Shown here: positions 8,329 through 16,416 of the stretch, piece by piece
Numbering within the stretch: position 1 is the first letter of the stretch
Layout: each line of letters begins with the position of its first letter
Source: SVEL01 sp017381055
GTDB taxonomy: Bacteria; Bacillota; Clostridia; Lachnospirales; Lachnospiraceae
Length of the DNA stretch: 64,000 nucleotides
Assembly (NCBI GenBank): GCA_036307185.1
Contig: JAXJYC010000061.1
Span: forward strand, 55,916-119,915
Reading direction: 5' to 3'
Position numbers and translations under genes: made by a program
The notes under the pieces: model-generated
Databases searched by the model: none
What the model saw: only the letters and a program-made list of their open reading frames with translations
Told to the model about the DNA's origin: nothing

Positions 8329-9555
8329 CTAAATTCTTTTCTTCAATATCTGAACTGGTGTATTATTCCTCAATATTATTGCTGACACTATTACATTGCT
8401 TATAACAGCAAGCACACCAAATACGCATACTGAAACAAGCGTCACCCTATCTATTCTAAGATTTATCTTATCTACAATTCCATATACATTTTGCAAAGTG
8501 GCTATCGACACAAATAAAATCAATGCACTTGCAACGTTGATGAGCATCTCTATTCCATTACAAAAGATAATATTTCGCCCCTTCATTCCCAACAATCTAA
8601 ATATCGTATATGACTTCAAACTCATATCTGTTTTAATAGAAATTATACCAACCATACATACTAAGCTTATTGCGCAAATCGTCACAAGCATAGGAATATA
8701 TTTCTTCAGCTCAATATGAAACATATCCTTACTTTCACGTATAAAATTATCCATAGTTGGAAAAACATTCTCTATAAAACTCACTCCATTATTTCTTTCT
8801 CTCTCGTATTCAACAATCTCCTTTTTTATATAGTTCACCTCGGTATCTGTAAGTTTCTCATCAAACGTAAGAATGCCACTATCATATTCATGATAAATAT
8901 TCCCTTCTAATTTTTCCATTTCCGTCTGAGTTGTTATTACAAGAATTTCTCCTAGTTGCCCATAGCTATATGTACTAAATAAATCTGTATATATCATATC
9001 TCTACTTGCGCCGTCAAAACCATACAATTTCTGACCTTCGCTTAACACTCCAACTATGTAGAACTTTACATCCTTCTTATTGACTCCATCGCCCATATCA
9101 ATACTTAATACGATGGTATCTCCTATATCAATACCAATGTTATTATGTGATATATACACCGCAATAGTATTTTCATCTACTCCACAATCCTCTATATTCT
9201 CCCCCAAATCAAGCCTTGGATGAACATAATCCATTATTTCATCAGGGCATGCTTTTATACGTATTATTTCCTTCTTTTCTGACTCTTCTTGTCTTTTATC
9301 AACAGCAAAGTATATTTCATTACTAATCACCTTACCATAATCCTTTAATCTATCAATCATTTCTGGTTCATAATTATATCCCAAAAGAAGCGATCTAGCA
9401 TCTATACTATCCATAACCGCATTATACATCGCGCCCTTTGTAGATAACTCTCCCACAAAGGTGCCTCCTACCAACATCGAAGACATAAGTATGCCTATAA
9501 TAAAAAGATGTATCCACATTTTATCTATATATTCTGAAAATATAAATCTAATCAT
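8329..9555 (-). CDS. FtsX/MacB-like ABC permease, second half
   Basis: A 408-residue protein with one N-terminal membrane helix (about 13-35), a large outside domain (about 40-280) and three C-terminal helices (about 290-400), ending VQILKKRI as FtsX-like permeases do. A GGAGGG site lies 8 bases before the start. It overlaps the preceding permease gene by 8 bases, so the two are made together, probably as a heterodimer. Related bacteriocin-associated permeases can be a single chain of about 650 residues; here the role is split over two genes. Confidence 0.8.
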   Translation of the reverse strand: MIRFIFSEYIDKMWIHLFIIGILMSSMLVGGTFVGELSTKGAMYNAVMDSIDARSLLLGYNYEPEMIDRLKDYGKVISNEIYFAVDKRQEESEKKEIIRIKACPDEIMDYVHPRLDLGENIEDCGVDENTIAVYISHNNIGIDIGDTIVLSIDMGDGVNKKDVKFYIVGVLSEGQKLYGFDGASRDMIYTDLFSTYSYGQLGEILVITTQTEMEKLEGNIYHEYDSGILTFDEKLTDTEVNYIKKEIVEYERERNNGVSFIENVFPTMDNFIRESKDMFHIELKKYIPMLVTICAISLVCMVGIISIKTDMSLKSYTIFRLLGMKGRNIIFCNGIEMLINVASALILFVSIATLQNVYGIVDKINLRIDRVTLVSVCVFGVLAVISNVIVSAIILRNNTPVQILKKRI

Positions 9556-10636
9556 GGCTAACCCTCCTCAGCATATCCTTAATCTTTATTAAATTAACTA
9601 TAAATATGACTACCGACATAATAACCATTACGCATAGATAGTATGTACCTCCTAACACAATATAAGACTTCGTTTCATAAACATTTTTGATATTATTATA
9701 TATTTCATTGATAACCCCTTCAAATATCCCTATAAACATTAATATTCCGGTAAGTATTGTACAAATTGTCACAAGACTAAACTCTATTACTAACAACTTA
9801 AATCTAGCAGTTCTAGATGCCCCTACTATAGAATAAACCGCCATATCCTTGCGTCGTTTTCTTATCAAATATGCGTACAAGATGCCAGTATTAAGTGCTA
9901 TAACTATTCCGACTACAACCGACATAAATATCATAGTCCTAATGGAAATAAGCTCACCTTCATCTAATATCTCAAACTCTTCGACCTTAGCTCTAACATA
10001 ATATTCTTCCTCAAAAAAACTTTTTATCTCTGAATAATCTTCATATGTAGGCAATTCCTTAAACATAAAAATAATTAAATCTGTTGTTAATTGTTCTGGA
10101 CATTGTTCAATAAACATCCATGATGCACGATTATGAAATTCACTACCACTACAACCAACAACTTCATAACACTCTCCAGCTATAACAAATTCACTTCCAA
10201 CAGCATATATTCCGCCCATTACTATAGCCTTTTTTCCTGAATCAATATCCTCATCATTAAATATTCTACCCTCTATTATTGGAATTCTTTTGCTTATGGA
10301 TTTCGGTATTTGATATCCAGAATGATATTCAAAATGACAATTAATCATCCTATCACCATATCCAGTCAGCAGATATATATAATCTATGTTATTTTCAATC
10401 TTACCAAGTAGCTTATGCATACTACTTCTCAATTCTCCCACGGTAACGTTATCAAAGGTTACTTCTATATCTAATTTATCAATATTGGTCTGTATTTGCT
10501 TCTTTTCATAGCTTACATATACCCCATATATGCTCAATAGACACACTATGCCTATAATCTGAGAAACAATTATCAAAATATATAACCCTATATTATTTTT
10601 TATGGAATCGAACAAATCTCTTAATATAAATCTCAT
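9548..10636 (-). CDS. FtsX/MacB-like ABC permease, first half
   Basis: About 362 residues with an N-terminal helix (about 15-40), an extracytoplasmic domain, and three C-terminal helices beginning near residue 235 (MIFMSVVVGIVIALNTG). The RKRRKDMAVYSIVGAS segment after the second helix is the usual FtsX coupling region facing the ATPase. The ATG at 10636 is chosen over an upstream GTG at 10648; neither has a strong ribosome site. First of the ABC genes downstream of the secreted Tyr-rich protein. Confidence 0.8.
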   Translation of the reverse strand: MRFILRDLFDSIKNNIGLYILIIVSQIIGIVCLLSIYGVYVSYEKKQIQTNIDKLDIEVTFDNVTVGELRSSMHKLLGKIENNIDYIYLLTGYGDRMINCHFEYHSGYQIPKSISKRIPIIEGRIFNDEDIDSGKKAIVMGGIYAVGSEFVIAGECYEVVGCSGSEFHNRASWMFIEQCPEQLTTDLIIFMFKELPTYEDYSEIKSFFEEEYYVRAKVEEFEILDEGELISIRTMIFMSVVVGIVIALNTGILYAYLIRKRRKDMAVYSIVGASRTARFKLLVIEFSLVTICTILTGILMFIGIFEGVINEIYNNIKNVYETKSYIVLGGTYYLCVMVIMSVVIFIVNLIKIKDMLRRVSHD

Positions 10637-10661
10637 ATGCACTGTCACTTTCTATTAATAA

Positions 10662-10688
10662 AGCCCAACTATTATTACAGGTTGGGCT
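10662..10688 (-). terminator. Hairpin between the secreted-protein gene and the ABC genes
   Basis: AGCCCAAC and GTTGGGCT form an 8-bp stem with an 11-base loop; on the minus strand TTATTAATAG follows. It probably acts as a partial terminator, giving more transcript for the secreted product than for the transporter. Confidence 0.7.
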
Positions 10689-10724
10689 CTAATTCTTTGC
10701 TAACTGTATAAAATACATTAAGCA

Positions 10725-11177
10725 CTATCTATAATATTGCTTTGCTGTATAAATGTATTTATCTGCCAATGTTGCTGAATTTTTTGATGAAGAATAATAC
10801 ATTTGTACATTGTGAATATAATCTACAACATTACTATCCTTATCTCTAGTAAGCTTCCTTCCGAATGTATCTCCATGTTTAGCAACTACTGACATATCTG
10901 ATGAATATACATAGTCTCCAGTATTATAGTTATACTCAGCAGTATATATAGTTCCATATAATGTTCCCGAATATGTACTAAGAAAACTTGTTTTTGCAGT
11001 TTTTGCCTCACCTGTTGCAGCATATGTTCCTCTTACAGTTGATTCAGAATCTCTATACTCTCTAACACTTTTTACCTTGTCCTCCCTAGACACTGTTGTA
11101 GCGTATACACTTGAACATATTGATAATGTCATAAGTGCCGAAATAGCCATTGTTTTAATTAAGCGTTTCTTGTTCAT
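10725..11177 (-). CDS. Secreted Tyr/Ser/Thr-rich protein of the agr operon
   Basis: A 150-residue protein with a clear Sec signal peptide (MNKKRLIKTMAISALM then a Ser/Cys-containing core) and likely cleavage after VYA. The mature part of about 125 residues has no Cys, is rich in Y, S, T and K, and ends YIYTAKQYYR. The start at 11177 is chosen for its GAGGAGG at 9-base spacing; this site lies inside the end of agrD, so the two overlap and are coupled. The context (agrBD before, ABC exporter after) suggests a quorum-controlled secreted effector or bacteriocin-like protein. It lacks the usual lactococcin-972 pattern; family unknown. Confidence 0.75.
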   Translation of the reverse strand: MNKKRLIKTMAISALMTLSICSSVYATTVSREDKVKSVREYRDSESTVRGTYAATGEAKTAKTSFLSTYSGTLYGTIYTAEYNYNTGDYVYSSDMSVVAKHGDTFGRKLTRDKDSNVVDYIHNVQMYYSSSKNSATLADKYIYTAKQYYR

Positions 11178-11343
11178 TTCTTTCATCCTCCTCAACATTT
11201 TTCTTGATTTGTTTGGATTCGTATCCATTTCTTAAACTTTCCGTAATTTCTTCTTCTCCCCATATAAAAGTGCTTATTCCATCACTTACTACTTTGTCTG
11301 CAACACTCTTCAACATACCATCAATCATTTTTCTACATCTCAT
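11155..11343 (-). CDS. agrD: AgrD-like autoinducer precursor with Ser-type lactone core
   Basis: A 62-residue precursor overlapping agrB by ATGA. Residues 6-22 (MIDGMLKSVADKVVSDG) form the amphipathic membrane helix typical of AgrD. STFIW (24-28) would be the five-residue ring, with Ser24 in place of the usual Cys to make a lactone. GEEEITESL (29-37) matches the acidic post-core recognition motif usually seen as xEPExPEEL. The tail is longer than usual, about 25 further acidic/polar residues. AgrB would cleave and cyclise it. The ring boundaries are inferred. Confidence 0.75.
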   Translation of the reverse strand: MRCRKMIDGMLKSVADKVVSDGISTFIWGEEEITESLRNGYESKQIKKNVEEDERNEQETLN

Positions 11344-11930
11344 CTAGTTCCTCTCCTTTCCAAGTATGCACCATATAATAATTCTATCTGCTGCATTATG
11401 ACTGTCCATATAATCAAATTTGCCACATTTTCTTCTAATACTGAATAGAATACTAACCATATTACCACTGCAACCAAAGCACATTTTCTTAAATGTTTCC
11501 TCCTCCCCTCCGTAACCAATATTCTATGTTTTGATTTCAATGGCGCAAACAATATTACATTAACAAATGCAACACATCCGACGACAACACCAACAACTCT
11601 ATATAATACAAAATACCCTGACATATAAATAACCATCATAAAAAATAATGTTGTGAAGGAAAAGCACCTCAGCCTTGTTGTAAAATGAATTCCACCAATA
11701 AAAATACGCATACTCATTAATACAACAAATGAAATTAGAAACGCCTTTGCTTGCCCTATACATATAAAAAATACTAGTATCCCCAATATTTTTTCACTTT
11801 CGTTTAACAATATTTTTAATGCATACTCGATGCGTTCTTTGTCAAAATCATTAGCTTCACCACAACTACTTATGTATTTTTTTATTATAATGTTGTTAAC
11901 CTTATCTATCATATCCCATATATATACCAT
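11340..11930 (-). CDS. agrB: AgrB-like peptide-processing membrane protease
   Basis: A 196-residue polytopic membrane protein. The catalytic pair of AgrB endopeptidases is present: RIFIGGIHFTTRLRCF, where His and Cys are seven residues apart after the GG. Several hydrophobic segments follow. It processes the AgrD precursor encoded immediately downstream. The start at 11930 is uncertain; an in-frame ATG at 11912 is the alternative. The putative -10 (TAGAAT, 11949-11954) leaves a very short leader. Confidence 0.9.
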   Translation of the reverse strand: MVYIWDMIDKVNNIIIKKYISSCGEANDFDKERIEYALKILLNESEKILGILVFFICIGQAKAFLISFVVLMSMRIFIGGIHFTTRLRCFSFTTLFFMMVIYMSGYFVLYRVVGVVVGCVAFVNVILFAPLKSKHRILVTEGRRKHLRKCALVAVVIWLVFYSVLEENVANLIIWTVIMQQIELLYGAYLERRGTR

Positions 11931-11948
11931 ATTTCTTCACTATTCAAC

Positions 11949-11992
11949 ATTCTAGCGTAAACGACAATTTTCGCGACGCAAACAGCAATTTT
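11949..11992 (-). promoter_or_regulatory. LytTR-type direct repeat and agrB promoter
   Basis: The 15-mers GTAAACGACAATTTT (11957-11971) and GCAAACAGCAATTTT (11978-11992) repeat with a 21-bp period, the two-helical-turn spacing bound by AgrA/LytTR-family regulators. The proximal repeat covers the place of the -35 for a minus-strand -10 TAGAAT at 11949-11954. This matches activator-dependent agr promoters that lack a good -35. Confidence 0.75.
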
Positions 11993-11997
11993 TACAT

Positions 11998-12026
11998 TTG
12001 ACTATTTACTTTTTTATACATATAAT
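11998..12026 (+). promoter_or_regulatory. Sigma-A promoter of the agrA/agrC-like genes
   Basis: TTGACT (11998-12003) and TATAAT (12021-12026) at 17-bp spacing, divergent from agrB. Near consensus, so probably expressed without activator. It abuts the direct repeats, so a bound regulator could also touch this promoter. Confidence 0.85.
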
Positions 12027-12062
12027 TGCTTTATATTAACATTTATTTTTGGAGGTACAATT

Positions 12063-12791
12063 GTGCTAAACATACTAATCGTAGAAGATGAGAAGTTACA
12101 GACCGAAGCTCTCAAGGAGATACTTCTTATGTACAATCCTGAATTTAATATATTCGTAGCACATAACGCCAACAGCGCCGTAAATATCTCCACAGATTAT
12201 GATATAGGTTTATTTATTTTAGATGTAGATTTATCAGCTGATCCAGATTCAGATAATACCAACATCTCAGGCATCGACATTGGTTTAAAGCTTCGAAATT
12301 CTTCAAAATACAATACAACTCCTATCATATACTTAACGGGAATCCCTGAAAAAATACACCAAGCAGTTAATGATGTCCATTGTTTTAGTTATCTATCGAA
12401 ACCTTATTCATATTTTGACATCAAAAAAACATTAGACGATATTTTCCATTCAACACACATTAAGAATGATTCTATTACCATCAGTACTTTACTAAACGTT
12501 CAAATACCTATTAATTTTAGTAATATATACTATGTCGAATGTTTTAATCATACTACCATTATATATACAATAAATGGTTCCTTCGAAACCCGTATGCTAA
12601 CATTAAAGGATTTCTCAGCTACTGCACCAGACTATTTTTTGCGTATACATAAATCGTACATAATAAATATAAACTACCTTTATTCATATCAAAAAACTAA
12701 ACGCCTAATATGTATCAACGGCACAGAATTACCTCTAGGTCGCAAATATAAAGACGACTTTGATATTGCATTTTCGAAAGGATTACACTAA
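12063..12791 (+). CDS. agrA: LytTR response regulator (AgrA-like)
   Basis: A 242-residue regulator with receiver domain 1-125 (acidic pocket ED at 8-9, phospho-acceptor D54 in FILDVDLS, Lys113 in LSKPYS) and a LytTR DNA-binding domain (about 135-240; FLRIHKSYIININYL and LGRKYKDDF). A GTG start is used, with GGAGGT 6 bases upstream. Its stop and the kinase start overlap (TAATG). It is inferred to bind the 21-bp-period repeat upstream and activate agrBD and the secreted product in response to the peptide. Confidence 0.9.
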   Translation: MLNILIVEDEKLQTEALKEILLMYNPEFNIFVAHNANSAVNISTDYDIGLFILDVDLSADPDSDNTNISGIDIGLKLRNSSKYNTTPIIYLTGIPEKIHQAVNDVHCFSYLSKPYSYFDIKKTLDDIFHSTHIKNDSITISTLLNVQIPINFSNIYYVECFNHTTIIYTINGSFETRMLTLKDFSATAPDYFLRIHKSYIININYLYSYQKTKRLICINGTELPLGRKYKDDFDIAFSKGLH

Positions 12792-14074
12792 TGGGATTTG
12801 ATATTATAGAATTTTTACAATATTTTTTTATTGCTATACTTGAAATGCTATTTGTCTTAGTTATTACAAGAGGTTTACTACAACATTCTTTAGGTTCATC
12901 TAAAAGTGTTTTATATAAAACCATCCTATTTGCTTCTATAAGTGCACTAATCGCATATAATGGCACTAACAATTTACTATTTCGTATTTTACCACTTATA
13001 GCACATCTAATATTTATTCTAATACTCACTCAGAAAAGCATTATTCAAAGTGCATATATAGGTATTATATCTTATTCGTGTATTTTGGTTATTCAGTTGG
13101 GAATTATAGTTATATTTAATTTTACAGCTTTAAACCAGAATTCCTTTTTTGTACAAATTTTTGCAAATATACTAACACTCATTATTTCTTCACTTATTGT
13201 TCATTTTGTGCCAATTTATCATATATATGACTTTATGCTTCGCAAGGATATAGCCCTTCGATTCTTATTCGGAAATACATTCGCCATTGTTTTCCTCGCT
13301 AGCTACCTTGTCGTTGCACATCTACCTCACTTCATATATTATTTTGCTATTATAATCATAGCGGTAGCTCTTTTATGCTTTGTAAATATAGTTCTTCTTC
13401 GCTCAAGAATTATGGTAGACAAACAAAAAGCAATCATTGATAATTACAATACATATCTACCTATAATAGATGAGCTTATCGAACAAGTTCGTGGTCGTCA
13501 GCACGGCTATGACAACAATCTACAAGCACTAAGCGCTCTTTCTGTAACCTGCGAAGATTACGAGACTTTACGTACAGAGCTCCTTAAGAACATAGATGCT
13601 ATGTCTCATTCAGATTTACCTATGTTTATTTTAAAATTAAACCTAAAACTTCTTTCTGGAATGCTTGTTCAGAAATACTCTTTAGCAAATAAGAAAAATA
13701 TTAATATGGATTTTTCTATCAACAACTATAATATACAATCTACAGTACCTGAATATATTATTATCGAAGCAGTCGGCATACTGATTGATAATGCAATTGA
13801 AGCTTCAAATGAAAATGACACAATCTATATCTCTATAGACTGTGTCAATAACAAATTTGTTTTTGAGATAAAAAATATAGGTCCTATACTTACATCAGAA
13901 TTTTATAATAATATATTTAAACGTGGCTACTCTACGAAGCCCAATATTGACAAGACGCATGGTATCGGTCTTAATACACTATTGGAACTATTATATAAGA
14001 ATAAGGGACAATTAAGTGTCAGCAACGAGGTACACTTAGACAATAATCTTATAACTTTCAGAATCGAGCTATAA
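12791..14074 (+). CDS. agrC: AgrC-like sensor histidine kinase
   Basis: A 427-residue kinase: six or so membrane helices in residues 1-205 (the peptide-sensing part), then a coiled linker, the phosphorylated His238 in RGRQHGYDNNLQAL, and a GHKL ATPase domain with N-box GILIDNAIEAS and G-box THGIGLNTL. This is the HPK10/AgrC layout. It would sense the AgrD-derived lactone and phosphorylate the regulator encoded upstream. Transcribed away from agrBD. Confidence 0.9.
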   Translation: MGFDIIEFLQYFFIAILEMLFVLVITRGLLQHSLGSSKSVLYKTILFASISALIAYNGTNNLLFRILPLIAHLIFILILTQKSIIQSAYIGIISYSCILVIQLGIIVIFNFTALNQNSFFVQIFANILTLIISSLIVHFVPIYHIYDFMLRKDIALRFLFGNTFAIVFLASYLVVAHLPHFIYYFAIIIIAVALLCFVNIVLLRSRIMVDKQKAIIDNYNTYLPIIDELIEQVRGRQHGYDNNLQALSALSVTCEDYETLRTELLKNIDAMSHSDLPMFILKLNLKLLSGMLVQKYSLANKKNINMDFSINNYNIQSTVPEYIIIEAVGILIDNAIEASNENDTIYISIDCVNNKFVFEIKNIGPILTSEFYNNIFKRGYSTKPNIDKTHGIGLNTLLELLYKNKGQLSVSNEVHLDNNLITFRIEL

Positions 14075-14116
14075 GCAAATTTCTCCTCTTTACTATCTTA
14101 AATCATTGCATAAATA

Positions 14117-14142
14117 AATGCCGCAGATTTCTCTGCGGCATT
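14117..14142. terminator. Bidirectional hairpin terminator
   Basis: AATGCCGCAG/CTGCGGCATT, a 10-bp stem with loop ATTTCT; minus-strand reading gives TTTATTTAT after the stem, fitting the end of guaA, while plus-strand reading fits the end of the kinase gene. One base differs from the hairpin core at 2955-2978. Confidence 0.75.
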
Positions 14143-14258
14143 CCTAAAATACATATTTAAATTATTCTGTTAACAAACTAGTGACAATATTTTGCAACCA
14201 ATCTGCAACCACACTTTCAAGAAATTCTGCAAATTCAATACTTTACAGCGTTTTTCTC

Positions 14259-15551
14259 CTACTCGAACTCTATAGTCGCAACTGGCTTCTTTGTGATCTC
14301 GTATACTACTCTGTTGATGCTTGGAACTTCTGCTGTAATTCTATCTGCTATCTTCTCTAAGATATCATAATCGATTCTCTCGATTGTTGCTGTCATTGCA
14401 TCAATTGTATTTACGGCACGAATTACACACATATATCCCATGCTTCTTGCGTTGTCTCTTACACCAACTGCCTTAAAATCTGGAACTACTGTGAAATACT
14501 GCCATACAGTCTTATCTAAACCTGCCTTAGCGAACTCATCACGAAGGATTGCATCTGACTCACGAAGTGCCTCAAGACGCTCTCTTGTGATCGCACCAAG
14601 ACAACGAACACCAAGTCCTGGACCTGGGAATGGCTGACGATATACCATCTCTGCTGGAAGACCAAGCTCTACACCACAAGCTCTTACTTCATCCTTGAAG
14701 AGCTGTGCAAGTGGCTCTACAAGTGCGAACTGAAGATCCTCTGGAAGACCGCCTACATTGTGATGTGACTTTACACACTTAGCTGTCTTTGTACCACTCT
14801 CGATGATATCTGGGTAAATTGTACCCTGTCCAAGGAAGTCAATTCCTTCAAGCTTTCTAGCTTCTTCTTCAAATACACGGATAAACTCGCCACCGATAAT
14901 CTTTCTCTTTTCCTCTGGATCTGCTACGCCTTCAAGCTTTCCTAAGAAACGGTCTGTAGCATCTACATATACGAGGTTAGCATCGAGCTTATTTCTAAAT
15001 ATCTCAACAACGCTCTCTGACTCATTCTTTCTCATAAGTCCGTGGTTAACATGTACACATACGAGCTGCTTGCCAATTGCCTTGATAAGTAATGCAGCAA
15101 CTACAGATGAGTCAACACCACCTGAAAGAGCAAGTAAAACTTTCTTATCACCAACCTGACGACGGATGATTTCTACCTGGTCGTCGATGAAATTCTTCAT
15201 ATTCCAGTTAGCTTCTGCCTTACATGTATCAAATAAGAATGACTTAATGTCAGCCTCACTTGGCATATCAGCATACTTCTTCTCACACTTAGCTGGTTCA
15301 TGATCGATTGCGATGATTGGGTAGCCACAATCATAGATAGCTGGGTTAACATCGATAGCAACGCCATCTACGATACGGTTCTCACCACCGTTAATTACAA
15401 TACCTTTAACATTGTCAAGAGCCTTAAGTTCGTCTGGTGTGATATCATGTGGATGAATCTCACTGTATACACCTAAATCACGAATCTGTCTTGCAATAGT
15501 TGTGTTCTCTGTGCTTCCTAAGTCTAAAATTACGATCATATCTTGTTTCAT
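14259..15551 (-). CDS. guaA: GMP synthase with a truncated, apparently inactive glutaminase domain
   Basis: Converts XMP to GMP. The ATP-pyrophosphatase domain is intact: P-loop SGGVDSS (143-149), GQGTIYPDIIESG, HHNVGGLP, and the C-terminal dimerisation domain ending KPVATIEFE. The N-terminal GATase-I domain is only about 113 residues. It starts normally (ILDLGSTENTTIARQIR, GVYSEIHPH) but the nucleophile segment expected as GICYG reads AIDHE, and the following stretch up to the catalytic His/Glu (FHPEV) is missing. Total length is 430 against roughly 510-520 for a complete enzyme. Expected to use ammonia, or a separate glutaminase. GGAGCAAAAGACG precedes the start. Confidence 0.95.
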   Translation of the reverse strand: MKQDMIVILDLGSTENTTIARQIRDLGVYSEIHPHDITPDELKALDNVKGIVINGGENRIVDGVAIDVNPAIYDCGYPIIAIDHEPAKCEKKYADMPSEADIKSFLFDTCKAEANWNMKNFIDDQVEIIRRQVGDKKVLLALSGGVDSSVVAALLIKAIGKQLVCVHVNHGLMRKNESESVVEIFRNKLDANLVYVDATDRFLGKLEGVADPEEKRKIIGGEFIRVFEEEARKLEGIDFLGQGTIYPDIIESGTKTAKCVKSHHNVGGLPEDLQFALVEPLAQLFKDEVRACGVELGLPAEMVYRQPFPGPGLGVRCLGAITRERLEALRESDAILRDEFAKAGLDKTVWQYFTVVPDFKAVGVRDNARSMGYMCVIRAVNTIDAMTATIERIDYDILEKIADRITAEVPSINRVVYEITKKPVATIEFE

Positions 15552-15598
15552 CGTCTTTTGCTCCTTTTTTAGAGATTGTTTTATTAAAAACTGTTTTT

Positions 15599-15627
15599 AT
15601 TATAATCACAAATTTCTCATATGTAAA
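15599..15627 (-). promoter_or_regulatory. guaA promoter
   Basis: TTTACA (15622-15627) and TATAAT (15599-15604), 17-bp spacing, about 45 bases before the start codon. The short leader leaves no room for a purine riboswitch. Confidence 0.8.
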
Positions 15628-15690
15628 ATGTTTTTTTCGAAAAAGTGCAAAAAATTTGTCTAATGATACCATACTTTTTTGTTACATTTA

Positions 15691-16398
15691 TTATATATAA
15701 TTAATTTCAAGCTGACCAAAGTTTGTTTCACCTTCTATATATACTTTTGCTTCACTTTCTCTTGTAGGTCTTCCAATCTCTGAAACATTACCAAATGCTC
15801 TATCAACATTTACATTAGTATCCCATTCTTTTGGCACAAAAAGACTCATTTTACCAAAAGAATTCTCTACACTTATATGCACTGAACCTTCAGATAATTT
15901 TGCTTCATCAAAATATACAGTAAGGTTTCCAAATGAACTTTCAAGATTTACAAATTTAAGATTTGTACTATTTACATATTTTACTGAGCTTCCAAATGCC
16001 ATTTCGCATTTAAATATTTCATCATCACTAACCTGTTCATCTACAAGTTGTCCACCAACTTTATTACCTATTCTAACACCAACAAATTTTTCTCTGCCTC
16101 TCTTAAATATCATATTGAGCCCTATTGTTCCAAGCAACGCAGCACCAAGCACTGGCCAAGGTGTAATATCCTCTATATTAAGGACTTCATCAAATAAAAT
16201 TGCAGCAAATGCTAAAGAAAATAACATTCCTCCAAATCTAACTTTGAAAAGACTTCTCACAAACCAAGCTAACAATACAATAGAAAAACCTATTGTCCAA
16301 AAACTAATATCTCCAAATAATCCCATATTACCTACAACTATAAACGCTGCTGCTACTAATAAAAATATTCCCCAAAAAACATTTCCTTTACTATTCAT
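15691..16398 (-). CDS. LiaF-like membrane protein
   Basis: About 235 residues. Four short hydrophobic segments fill residues 5-100 (VFWGIFLLVAAAFIVV, FWTIGFSIVLLAWF and others), followed by a beta-rich C-terminal domain with repeating F-G-N/S strands (EMAFGSSVKY, LESSFGNLTVYF, VENSFGKMSLFV, DRAFGNVSEIG) typical of LiaF/VraT C-terminal folds. It follows a LytTR regulator gene by 18 bases. Such pairs form compact cell-envelope sensing units, with the membrane protein usually holding the regulator in check. The ATG at 16398 is favoured over a TTG three codons earlier. Confidence 0.8.
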   Translation of the reverse strand: MNSKGNVFWGIFLLVAAAFIVVGNMGLFGDISFWTIGFSIVLLAWFVRSLFKVRFGGMLFSLAFAAILFDEVLNIEDITPWPVLGAALLGTIGLNMIFKRGREKFVGVRIGNKVGGQLVDEQVSDDEIFKCEMAFGSSVKYVNSTNLKFVNLESSFGNLTVYFDEAKLSEGSVHISVENSFGKMSLFVPKEWDTNVNVDRAFGNVSEIGRPTRESEAKVYIEGETNFGQLEINYI

Positions 16399-16416
16399 AA
16401 TATTCAACTTCCTTTC

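Noticed and set aside
10725..11177. Lactococcin-972 bacteriocin
   Set aside because: The ABC neighbours resemble that group, but the mature sequence lacks the usual Trp/His-rich pattern; kept as a secreted protein of unknown family.
15552..15690. Purine riboswitch before guaA
   Set aside because: The promoter lies about 45 bases from the start, leaving no room, and the conserved loops are not seen.
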